Positions 27,137 to 39,600 of a stretch of 64,000 bases of DNA are shown piece by piece (the first letter of the stretch is position 1; every line of letters starts with the position of its first letter). This stretch comes from Hymenolepis diminuta (taxonomy: Eukaryota; Platyhelminthes; Cestoda; Cyclophyllidea; Hymenolepididae), in assembly GCA_900708905.1 (NCBI GenBank), contig CAADRB010000002.1:6154269-6218268 (forward strand). Direction: 5' to 3'. A program made the position numbers and the translations under genes. The notes under the pieces were generated by a model, which had not been told where the DNA came from, searched no databases, and saw nothing but the letters and a program-made list of their open reading frames with translations.

Positions 27137-27184
27137 AATGATTTTTAACATAGGGAATATTCATTTTCTATCTCCCCTTCCAAG

Positions 27185-27245
27185 TCAATGGGATGCTTAC
27201 CGATGAGCATCAATTTCGTGATTTGAGACGTTAGCGACTATACCA
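27185..27245 (-). repeat. SINE-like tRNA-derived head fragment
   Basis: On the minus strand it starts GGTGGTATAGTCGCTAACG, which has an A-box-like TRGYNNA layout. It then has TCACGAAAT-GA-GCTCAT-GG, shared with minor changes by the fragment at about 3275-3345. No body could be followed. Confidence 0.45.
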
Positions 27246-29591
27246 CCTATTTGGAGTGCCAATAACAAATTCTTGTGATTTAAATATCAAGTAACTTCCA
27301 TTTTACTGGATTTTTTGACATTATTTGACTATAATAGTGGATACACAGAATTTTATCTAGACCACGAAGATTTTAGCGAACTTGAATTAGTAAACACGAA
27401 AACGGTCTGTGCGAGATGTGCATAAATTTTGAGTGATAGTCCTTCGACCCTACGAGAAGTTATATTGGTGAATAAAAGATTAGAGACTGATTAGTTATCA
27501 TCATCGTTATTTTGCCTGTATTGACAGCATATCCCAAAGGGAGTACTCTTACTGACCATATCACATTTTCGCATTCCTCCTGGCGCCGTAGTATTAGACA
27601 GTTATCAGGTTAGAATTGTTTGGGTCATCACAACGTGACTAAAACTTATATATGCTGAAAATACAGAATACATTTGACTAGAGAGGGATGTTGATCTTGC
27701 TCAGGTCGCCGTTATCTTTTGAGGAAATGTGAGGAAGGTAGTTTAAACAAGAGGTTATTATAAAATATCTTGCGGAATTTGAAGAAAAGCACAGAAAGTT
27801 CTATAAGGGTATAAAATATAAGAAACATTATAAAGCACAATAGTGAGATGAAGCAGCTACCTCCCCGCAATTGCAACCGTAGCAACCTGGATTGTGTCTA
27901 AGCATATCTCCCACCTTAGATTCTTATTGGCCTAAATTACGCCCATGTTGGTTCACATGCTAGCAATTGATTTCCTATTGGATGGCAAGGTTAGTGATTT
28001 AACCCTCTTTCGCCGTAGCAACGTGCTTGGAAGCTTACACAGACTTTACCGTGCATAATGGTGAAAGTTAACAGGTAAGCAAAAAAACGTTCCAAATGTG
28101 AGCATCGTGACAATTCCATATATTTGAGTGGAACCTTAAGTACTTCACAAATAGTACAATTTGCTGTAAATTTGCTGCACCTTCGGGACATCTCCTATCT
28201 GTCCTACATGAGTGTTGAATAAGCTTTTCGTTCATCGAATTTGAAAGTAACTTAAATTTTCAACAATATCCTAGTCGAATTCATAAAAAACTGAGACTTG
28301 TCTGATAGATCCACGTAAGAAAGCCGTATCGAATACTTTTGCTGTACCTGAGCAAAGTTTGTGGACTCTATCTCTCACACACTGAATCACTGATTTACAA
28401 TTTTTTACATTTATACTTGGAAATGCAATCCCTCCACTGCTCTTTTGATTGTCTAATCAAGTGAACAACCATATTGTACTATATATCAGTATCTATAGTT
28501 TTATTTACGTTCTTAATAAAATTCTCCCTCCTTTCTTCTGAATTCAGTCAGCAGTAACAATAATATTATATTACACAGCACCTTATAATATAACAGAGAA
28601 AATCTAAGATTATATCAGTCATCACATACCATAATAGTAACGACCAAATCGATTTATGAAAGCGTTTTTCATTACGCATCCTTGACAGAGCAGTGGAGTC
28701 AAGAGATCCCTCTGGCGATCAACTTAAATTCACTCAACCCTTTTATTATTCAGGCATAACTGGTACGATTAGTCATTCAACTCACTGTGAGCTAATCGTT
28801 GTCAAACCCTTGATCTCTGACTTTGTTGATAAGTAAGCTAACCACAGTATCATCCGTGCACATGCTGTTAAATAAATTGTGCCATTGATGTATTATTCAG
28901 TAAAAATAAATAACTACATTTATGTAGCACCAAATCCAAAACGATAGAATGAAAATAATCTAACCCACTTAAATATACACTTATCAGAGAGCAAAAATTC
29001 ATGTTTAAATTGTAATTGAAATAAATTTACTCCTTACAATTATACAGGTACCAAATGTCTTTTTGTATTTGCTTTTAATAGTTTATCTATCTCGTCAATT
29101 AGTATTTATGATATCATTATTAATCCCTACAGCAAAAAATGTATAGTTTCTCAATGACGGAAATAGCTGAAATTGGTTAACAGTAAGTCCAATATATGAT
29201 AAAGAGAGTGAGGAGAGTAAAGTAATGGTACGGAAGAGTCTTACTGCATTTGATCTCCGAATTACTCAGTAAAATATCATCCCAATAGATAGCTTACTTT
29301 CCCAATTCACATTTCTTAATTCTTTTACTGTATTTCTGTTCAGATTCTTGTCCTGGATATCCTGAGATCATTGACCTGTTGTTTTATCATGATGATAGGT
29401 CTTGCTACGACACCTCATTTTTTCTTCTCAAGGTTGTGAAGGCAAGATTATCATCTATGAACTTAATCGACTTGCACGGTTTTAGCTTAACAGTGCCAAA
29501 ATAGGTAACATTTTTAACTTAGCAGAACTCAATAAGCAGTGTTTATTCAAAGTGATAAGTTGTATCTATAATTTTAAATTTTGAGCTCTAT

Positions 29592-30540
29592 TTGCTTGTT
29601 AGAAAAGTTAAAGTCACATCTTTATTTTATGCTAGTAATCTCCATGAAAAGACTTTAAAAGAGAATATTATCAAACTTTTTCTCAAAGCTTGTTGCTTGT
29701 TCAAGTATATTGAAATGGATATAGTGAAGAGAAATATGAAAATAGTGCATATGTTTCCTTTCCTACAGAGGAGGTAGGAGGCTTATAATACAGTTAGTCA
29801 GAATTTTATTTAAGCCGAGAATCCAATAAAAGCATTTCAAAATAAAACGCTTTGTGGGAGACCAACGCAAATTGATACGATTATAATGATGAAAGATTTT
29901 GTGAAGAATTGAATGCTAAACAGTTGTTGGACAAAACAGGGAGTGAAAAAGGCTTACATAGTTTTGCCGAACAATATGGACCAGTTATCTCAGTGAAAGC
30001 AACTTTGTCATATATTGCTTTATTATTGCAGTCTTCTCCAAAATCTTATCAAGAAGCTCTAGCAAAACAGCCACCACCATCTTCTCAACAGGCACCAGAA
30101 CAAGTTTAGCAATCTGTACGAAAAGTCACACAGAGTTCTTCACGAGCTTTACTAGGAACAGCGTCACGTACTCGCAATCTATTAATGAAAGTACACGGCG
30201 AACTCATCTCTCTTTACCTTTACTATATACCCAACAGTCTATGCATGGCATTGTACTAGCTTTGCTATGTTGGCACCACATCCTCAGCAATTTACGTATA
30301 GAGCAACACAGTTTCGTTACTGCTATCCAAATAGTGGTATACAGTTACTTCCACAATTATTTCGAGTAATAGTTGACCACCGGATTACAATGGTCCCACT
30401 GGAATATGCAGAAAAATTAATGCAACTACAAGAGCAACATTTTATTCAAACAATCTTGCGACCTTATTTTCACATCAAACCAATGGTGGATCTCTTAAAA
30501 TCCTTTTTTTTGGATTTGGTTTTTTTAATGCAATGACTGT
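29592..30540 (+). pseudogene. Decayed PABP-like copy E (RRM1-RRM2 relic plus Q/P-rich remnant)
   Basis: RRM1 relic: SLFYASNLHEKT, then KENIIKLF, FKYIEMDIVKRN and FPFLQRR up to 29773. Intron 1 (29774-29814, 41 nt, GTAGGAG...TTTAAG) sits at the family position with the family phase. Exon 2 opens with A-ENPIKAFQNKTLCGRPTQI, matching A-EKALKKLNYSILLGKTI of copy D. RRM2 needs a frameshift to join KDFVKN to SFAEQYGPVISVK. A second intron would run from about 29999, where the donor is GC instead of GT, to AG at 30031. After that QEALAKQPPPSSQQAPEQ and further open fragments to 30536 look like a PABP-type linker, but RRM3 and RRM4 are missing and stops interrupt. The later fragment (30267-30536) is unassigned. 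Closest to copy D by eye; not translatable as a whole. Confidence 0.68.
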
Positions 30541-33500
30541 TATGTGAAGCAAGTCTATTGAATGCTGGTATTCACGAGCATAAATTTGCAATTTTATCTT
30601 CCTTTCTGTAAGACGCCAATGATTTTAGGCAACACCTTAAAAACCAAACGAATAGAATATATTTATTTTCACAATTTTATCTAAATTGATTAGAGTAAAT
30701 GCAATCAAGCATACATTTAGGTGGACATGAAGTCAAATGTTAGGTTACAGAATGAATCGAAGATTTGGATCGAGCAAATGTAATGTTCATTTGAGAGCTC
30801 ATGTATGCGGTGTCTCACGAAATTTCTTGATGAATTTATATTAAATGGGGTTTTAACTTAGAGAGAACCCAATATATAGAACTAAGAAAATTACACTTTA
30901 AAAGTTTCTATCTGCTCAACTATCATCCATTAGGGAGCAGGCAGAGACATTGGCGGATTATTTGTATTAAGGGGCAATAAAGGGGAGTTAACAACCGTGT
31001 GAGCAGTAAACAGAAAAGATGGACTCTGTGAAGGTCAAAACACATGTGCTAGGTAACGGCTGTGTTTTAGCCAAAATATCCACATATCCCAGAACTTAAT
31101 AATAACGCGTAATTGCCTCAATGGTAGGCTTCACTATAAAATTAGGCATAGCAACGACCCTGCAACTTGGCACATTTTAACAAATGTGCAAATTTTATGA
31201 GTAATTAACGAAAATTTTAATATATTTGTTTGGATAAATTTATTAATTTTTATCCGACATGGAATAGCATCGATTAAATGGCGCCTAATGTGTTATACAT
31301 AGGAGGATATTCGCTGCAAGGGTACTGTAATCGGATTAAGTTAACGAAAAATACTGATTAAATCGACCTCATAACAATCCATTTTACCTTGTTGGGGCTT
31401 CATACAGCGTTATAAATTGTCAATTAATAAAATTTTGAAATCGGAACAATGATATATAAAATACAATTGGTGCTGAGCCTAAAAGATGAATTTTCTACTG
31501 CATGTTATTCAAACCTCACTCTTTTAATAAAGGCCAAATAGAAGCCTTCAGTCATTTTTATCTGTTTAATGATTTACAGGTTGAAATTTCAGCTAGAGAA
31601 AGGGAAAAACGCAGGTTCTCGTTGCTATATCGAAAACTAAATACAGTTCAAATCGAACTATGTTCAGTTTATCGTAATTAAGGGAAACGGGTCATTGTCA
31701 ATAATAATAATAATAATAAAGAAAATAAAATTTTGATTTTGCCAGGGGAAATATTTAACACTATTTCACAACTATATTTTTACCTAGACACATGGTAATA
31801 TAACCATGTATACTCTAACTTTCATTAACATGTTCTCATGTTCTGTCTTGGGCTATCTCAGTTAGTATGTTTATATTTAAAAAAAGACTCACTACTTTAT
31901 CTTATTTAATTTATGATAAAGAGTGGAAATCGTAAAGCATCCACATTTAAAATTCATTTGTAATTAATTAATTGGTTTTTCCATGCTAATTAGTCCATGG
32001 CTAATCAGAATTTCTACTATGACCCTTTCATTCCGATAAGTCTAATGATTAAATGTAAGGTAACAACTACTGAGATTTTGGAAGCAGGTTTGGCTTGCGA
32101 TCGCGTCAGCAAATAGGGAAGCGCCTGCCATCGTGAAGACCGACATGGGCATCCAGTAAAAAGATGGGGCCTGAGATGTACTTAATTATGGCCCCAGTCT
32201 GCTTGAGGTGGAATTAGCTATTGTGGCATAATAATTGCTTCCTCTCATTATTGTGCTAATGCTTTATAATATTATAAAAATATTAATTTTTTTGTCAAAC
32301 CTCACGCCAGAATAATAATTTTGTGATATCGCTGTATCTCTAATTAATTTAAATCTATGATGGTAGAAGCACGAGCCTATATCAAAATTCTATCCTGCTT
32401 TTCATTTCCAGGGAAATGTATTGGAATTTTTTTGTTTGAAGTTCAGTTTATGAATTTTAAGTATGCATGAACAACTTGAAACATCTATCGGTGATTGTCA
32501 GTTCAAGAAACCAAGAATACGACCTTTAATTGGATGAGCAATATGAATTCCAGCAGAAGATAAAAATCAGTATGTTTCTAAAAAAATGACGAGTAGTTTA
32601 AGCCATTCTCAGGAAAATGCAGGAGATATTTTTTCCCATTAGACTTACACTGATGCTGTAATGATATAATGCTAAAATGTAATTGTCGAATGCAATTCCT
32701 ATTTCGTTAAGGTTGAGAAAGTAGAAATATTATTATTATTATTAATAACACCAATGCCATTTTATACACATACTAGCCAATCCAAATACTCGAAAATCAA
32801 GCTAATTATTTTAAACTCAGTGCATTTGTGATGATCCGGAACACGCACACGCTTGGTACGATTAGTTCGTCAGGCTTAATTTCACAACCGATAAGATCAT
32901 CGTTAAAAAATCAATTACAACTGCTACATATTTGTTCAGTTACTTTCAGACTTGCATCTATTAGTTCTCTCACATTTTGAAAGGATATCTAATGCAAGTA
33001 AGGAAAATATGTGGATGTATTTTTCAATCTACGTATGCGCATAATAATTATACGTTCGTTTATAAATGTAACATACCTTACACTACTTCGACAGGCGCAT
33101 GCATAAATGTAAACACATAATTTGGAAAAGAGCAGAAAGATGCTTTATTTTTACCTCTTCACTAACTGTCCCAGAGGAATATGTGGTACTGCTTTATTAA
33201 CTGATCCTTTGAAAATACCTGCATTGAATTCAGTGTCAACGTTAGGAATGACATTCCATTATGTTACGTTTCAACCATTGTGATTTATTATTAGACTTAA
33301 AGAGACTAGTAATTGGCCACTGAAAGTCCTTGATAATCGTTACTCTTGAGATACTGTATCCTGTTGATAATGCAAAAAGAAATGCTTTCTTTTCTGCAAA
33401 CGTTCACGGCTTTGCACTACCTTTGTTCGAATTCTCTTAGGGTTGAAACGAATTCTTTTAGAGAAGAAAATAAATTTCGTTGCATGTTTTGGCCATGAAA

Positions 33501-33691
33501 GTCCGAGCGTATTCACATATCAGTTGATATGGTCTTTCAAAACACAACAGCCAGTACTAGTTCCAAGCAAAATCTACAGCACTTACAAGCTTTCTGTTTT
33601 CTTTAGAGCAAAATGAGAAATATCCTCTAAGTTCATTAAAAGGTGCGTCTATAACATTAAACCATCTTTAGAAATATAAAGGTACAGCAAG
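30541..33691. other. Intergenic, AT-rich, short microsatellites; no gene recognised
   Basis: Contains an AAT run at about 31700-31720 and an ATT run at about 32725-32745. A moderately GC-richer patch at about 32090-32180 has no open frame. The last few hundred bases should hold the IFT88 3' UTR. No canonical poly(A) hexamer is obvious close to its stop. Confidence 0.4.
31700..31722. repeat. AAT trinucleotide microsatellite
   Basis: About six consecutive AAT units in intergenic sequence. Confidence 0.7.
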
Positions 33692-36600
33692 TCACTCGGC
33701 AAAGAGATCATCATTAGTAACATCATCTGTAAGTTCACCCACTACAGAGTTTCGATTTTTGGTCCTAGTTCGAGACCGCTCTAAGGTAGGTCCCAAAGGA
33801 TCTGAATAATTCACGATATTAGTATATGGACTAATAGATCCTCTTCCAGCCTCTTGCGGCCTTCGAAGTTCAGGGTCCCTTTCAATTTCGATATAATCTT
33901 GTAAGGATCGAAGAGAGGAATTGGAAGAAGTCTTTGATATTTCACTGACCCGAAGTGGCGTTGAACATCTTCTGATTGATCGAACGCTTCCTAAATGAAG
34001 TTCACAAGAATTCAAACTGAGAAACTGAGCCATCTTGCGATATAGTGATTTAAACAAACCTCCACTGATATTTTCTCTACTTCCATTCAGTCTTCCGACT
34101 AAGGTGAGATTTGGAGATTGCTTACGAGAAGCTGAAAGCAAACGCTGTTCCCTTGATTCCCGAAGTTTTATCGCCTTATTTAATTTGGTCATATACTCTT
34201 CGGCTTCAGACAAGTTCATATCAGAGTGTAATTGGACAAGAAATTGTAGACCTGCATAAAGAATGGGCTCAGTAAGAATTATGTGCACTAGATCATAAAC
34301 TTTGACCGAGGACTCGAACTTACACTCAACGCTCTCTGGAAATTTATTGTGAATCCTCTTATACACCTTAAGCGCTTGTTGATAGTTGCCACTTTTGCGG
34401 TGACAGGAAGCGATCATCAACCGCCACTTTATTTCATTTGGTCTTAATGTTAGGAAAATTTGCAAAAACCACCTTTTGGCTCATTTAACAAAAAATGAAA
34501 TTCAAATATTCGTAAAAATCAATATTTATTTTTTATTATTACTCTCAATGGTTTCTTAAAGCCTCTAACGAACTAATATCTTTAAAATTATGAAACTTGA
34601 ATTACCTTATTGTTTACCTGTCTTTTCCAAGCTAGCTCGAAGTCAGACGACATTCGAATTAATAAGGGGAAGACAACAGTGAACCGCTCCTATGAAAACT
34701 CGCTTTCTAAGAATCTCTCATGTTGGCCGGATTTAAATAATGTGGTTAGTTTTTTTCAGACCCTCATTGTCTGTTTACGTGATGAAATACCTTTGAGACA
34801 CGGCAAATGAGCACAATTGATCTCCCTTGAGCATCAAGTGGTCTATCTAAATAGTTGTAATAAACCCAATGTAGTAGGGTGATGTCTAGTCAAGGCATAT
34901 TCTCTCTAGAATCTCTTGCGTCTTCCGAACGTAGTTCCCAATACGTTATATATACACCACTTGACTTGGATACAATAAGGCTATTTTGTAGCCACTTTTA
35001 TGAGAAACCCTCATATTACCACCTCTCTTGGTCACCAGAATTAATCAATGTTGTTGATAAACTGCATCACTTATTGTGCGGCAACTGATGTCAATCAACT
35101 GGAAAACGTGCACACCAAACCAGCTTCATAAATATGACACTCTCGAATGTAAGGAAATCAACATTTTGAAGCTATATGTTTTCATAATCATATCAATTCT
35201 AATAAAAATAACTTACTGTATTAGAATGGCTCGTTCGAAGAATGTAATGGATTTTTCATAAAGTTGCAATTCAACATAATAGGCAGCTAACCATTCAATC
35301 ACAGCAATGTTGCAAGGATAATATTTGAAAGACTGGAAATAAGAAATCGTGTATGTGATATACCGCAATGAAATACAAGCCGAAGCCAACCTACATCGTA
35401 GTAATAGGGAAAGGCTTGAGATTTGTCACCAATTCTTTCGAAGCTGTCTCCACGGTGCTGCAGTAGAAAAGGATCCGATGGCACCAGTCCCTGCAGTTGA
35501 GTAAACCTACCAATATGCAAATTATAGAGCATAACCTAATTAAAAGAAATCAAACTTCTTTAGCAATAAGTTCTATCATATTGTAAATATAGATTACGTT
35601 AAAATTAAATAAAGAGGATGAGTTGTCTAATCTGCTCTTTTAGGTCATTAAAGTCATTTCTCAAAAAGTCTGGGTGAGAATTAATTAAATATATAAAGAT
35701 GGACAAATATGCATATCTGTATAAGCTAGAGATGTTTAAAGTTTCTAATCTAAGACGGCATAGATATGTAATTCCTTACTGTTATCATTAAGAAACACTT
35801 AATTTGATAGATTGAAGGTATCTCGTAGTCCCACTTGCGAGAAGCTTCATTTCTAATGCTCTCTTATTGATCAAAATTAACAAATGAGGTTGGCCATGTG
35901 TATCTGTGACCATCAGTCATGACAGAAGTCCTAGTTCTACGCAAAATTTATATGATTACCTTAAAATTAAGATTATTTCCGTTGCAAATTACGACTGACT
36001 TCCTGAGGAATGATGCTAGGAAACTGTATCTAATATTCTCAGATCGTCGAGAAACTCATAAATTTCATCCTTCGTGTACTGGATTATTGGATTTCAGTGA
36101 TAACACCTCGATATGTAGCCCCACCAATAAAAAAATTAGCGCTATAGTTATCGGTTAACCAGGCGGCCAATTTTATAAATAAAAACAGATCTTTTCATTT
36201 TATGTTCTAACAGTCTGACTAAAGTTAGATTTATAAAAGAAAATTGTTTCCAAATTTACCAATCATATGACTGTTCGAAATTGCCCATTCGATCGTAGAT
36301 ATCCATTATCTGATAAATGACCATAATATTAGTTGGAAGAAGAGCATGGATTTTGTAGATGGCATCTAGAGACTCCTCCAGCCTATTCATTTGTTTTGCT
36401 GCTAGTCCGAGATTGTAGAGAGCTTCAACGCACGTTGGGTCGTCCTCCAAAGCCTCAAGGTAACAGTCACGAGCACGTTCTAGTTGGGCTTGTTTGAAAA
36501 GAATATTTCCTTTATTCACCAGTGCTGCAAAACAGACAAGCACGCATTTAAAAGATCTATTTTAATTTGCTACTGAAATCTACTGCTAAAGTTGGAGACT

Positions 36601-39600
36601 GAAATAGCTTATTATTGTGTGATTCAAACTTTCCGTTTTCCATATATGGCAATATTGAGTTGGGATCAAACCAAATAAATAAACTAAGGATAAAACTGAA
36701 CTTATGAATATTGAAGTTGTTTATCAGTCATAAAGTAATCAAAGTCAAAATTTTGTTTTATATTAAAAGATAAGGAAACGGAGCTGGTATCAAAGCTAAA
36801 TGCAATGAGGAGTGACCAATTTTCATTACACTGGTAAATTTTTGGCTAATAAAAGGTTGGCAGAATTCTAGTTGATCATCAAGGAGACTCAATGATTCCA
36901 TCTCCTAACCCAAGATGAGCGTTGGAAAACGCTGTTTAAATGGCGTTGGGAATTATGTTTTTAATGTATGGCTTAATGGTGAATTAGATTGATAGAATCC
37001 AATGTTCCTGATTATCTCAATGATTATAAGTAAAATTTACATTGCTTCTTAAAGCGATTGCATCATTACATATCAAAACTAACTCGCGGAAAAAATGAAA
37101 CGTGTTATCCAGTAAGGGAATGACCTGCTGGACTGTATTTATCGGCTGCAATGGCTATATCAGCATATCGATCAGCTTGGATAAAATCTCCTTCCAAGAA
37201 GTACAGAAATGAAAGATTTATAGCCGCTGTACATGCTATTTTCGTGCCCTTATTTTCGAAAGACTTCAGAGTCTCTATTGCCTAAAGGAAAAAAGATATT
37301 TCTTTAGTACTTAGCAAAACGTTTTTAGAATTTATATTGATGTAGGTGTTTAGGACTCACCTTGAAGTGCAAGGACTTATCTCCACCCTGAAGAGGAATT
37401 TAGTAGACTTAATAAATTTCAAATGGAAAAATTCACGTTATTTAAAATAGTTATATAGCAGAGACGAATCCATGTAAATAATAATATAATGATCCTATTA
37501 AACCAAAGTGGTATTGCTGAATTAAAACTTATAATCTTCAGTATAATAAGCAAAAGTAAATAATTTGTTCATTATTTCAGCCATTTAGTATCATTTCAGT
37601 AAAAATAGCGTAATTCACAAGCCATACCTTATGAAAGTCCCTTTGTCCCAGATACATCAATGCTTTGTCAATCTTCAAATCATTCGGCAATTCCAGATAC
37701 TGAGAATTCATAGTTTGTTCAATGCACCAAGCATAACCAAGATTGAAATTTTGTTCGATTGCTGGCGCAATTAATTTGGCTACCATTTTAATGACTAATT
37801 CCGCATGCGCTTTCCTGAAAGGTACTCATTCTACTTAAACATTAAAAGTATAAAGAATTCTAATCCTAACTATTGTTTTTTGAAAATATAACAAACCAAT
37901 ATTCTGAATACAGGAAAAAGTCATTTAATAAGCTTACTTATTTTTTTCAAACCACCAAAGTTCATCGTTCTTTATCACTTCAAGAATTGTTTCATATTGG
38001 CTATCTTCCTAGAATTCATATGGGATATTATTAAATTTTTTTCGAGTTAAACTCGATATTAAAACATCAGTAAAGCTTACAGACTGAGGAAGATAGCGAT
38101 CCTCATTGCCAAGATGGAGATCTACCTTTAGTAATCTTTGGAAAGTATACTTCATGTTACTCCTATCACCGACTTTGAAGTAGCAGAGGACCAAATTTAG
38201 TGCTGACCTTATATCCGGTTCTTCTTGCAAGATCTGTTCATAAGCAGTTATGGCATTGCTGTATTTCTTTGATTTCACGAACGCGATTGCAATATTCTGC
38301 ATCACCTTTATTCTGTTGTAACGGTGACCATGAAATATAATGTTGAATATACCTCATTATCTTATAAGCCTTTGATATCTGGTCCAAGCCCATTCTGTAC
38401 ATCTTAATCGCTTTGGCATACTTCCTTTGACGGAAGTAGATATTGCCCATATTAACTTTTAGTCTGCCTATGTAAAAGAAAGAAAAGACATCAATCTATG
38501 GTTTAGTTCGCCTTTATAACACAATGGAAATGAAAATGATTTTTTAACATTTGGTCCTATTAAAATTCAGTTATGCTGGTCACAAAAAATAACATTACAA
38601 TTAGACTGGAGCTTTCTTTAAATGGTATAAATTTTGAATGATGTACTGAAAATAATTTGCTTTCTAAGGGAGCATCACTTATATCACTGTTTCCAATGAC
38701 CACTTTGGTTTTAGAAACTCGTCCAGACAAAGTTACGAGGACAATGACGGCTGATGGATATGGCTGGAGAAACTCGAAAAAATCGCTATTTACTTACTTA
38801 CACAGAGATAAGCTTTAACATTGTTAACTTCTATTAAATCACGTTTTATATTTCTTAAAAAAGAAGTGCTGTCACAACTTAGTACCTGCATGAGGAGAAA
38901 TATTATTTTCTATAATCGCTTGATAAGTATTAAGAGCCTCTTGATAGAGTCCCAATTGTTCATAGCGATTGGCAAGGTTGAAGAGAACAAAATAAGTGAG
39001 ATCAAGATTTATTTTGTTATCGATATCGAGCTGTTGCCTTTGAAGAACCAGAGCTCGCTCTTTCAGTCCCGCCTCTTTGGCTTTCTCCAAGGAATCATTT
39101 ATGTCGCCCTTTGCTGCTGCTATACAACTCTCTTCTACTAAGTGAGTTATCTGTAAAGTTAAAATAACACAGATTTACTTAATGGTCTTCGAATATCAAT
39201 ATCATCAGTAACTGTTGGAATTTCTTTGACATTGATATATACTTTGTGATATGCGGGATGTCAATAGAAATAACAGATGCAAAACGATTCTAAAAGGGAA
39301 ATTCTGTGCAAATAGGATGTACATAGTTCTAATTATTCACAATGTATATAATATAGCTGAAAAATTGCCAGACAACACATTACTCTGGGTTCCAAGTATC
39401 CAGTAAATAGGATGTATTTTTCACTGAAACTAAGTGGTTGCCATCCACATTTAGGTGGACAATCTTTTGGGAACACCAGTTCGGCAATAACCAAATAGAG
39501 ACAACAAATCACAATTATACATATTTTACTATAATATAATCCGAATGCCAACCAAAACTCGTTTTAACTTCCTTATAAAACTTAGGAAATCATTAATGTT

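Larger units (their letters stand above)
27008..29591. other. Intergenic, contains a SINE-like head; no gene recognised
   Basis: Between copy D and relic E. Apart from the tRNA-like fragment near 27185-27250 I see no coding or structural signal. The open frame at 27991-28191 (-) is not recognisable. Confidence 0.4.

Noticed and set aside
35919..36158. Plus-strand open frame inside an IFT88 intron
   Set aside because: It lies antisense within the intron between IFT88 exons 10 and 11, with no motif.
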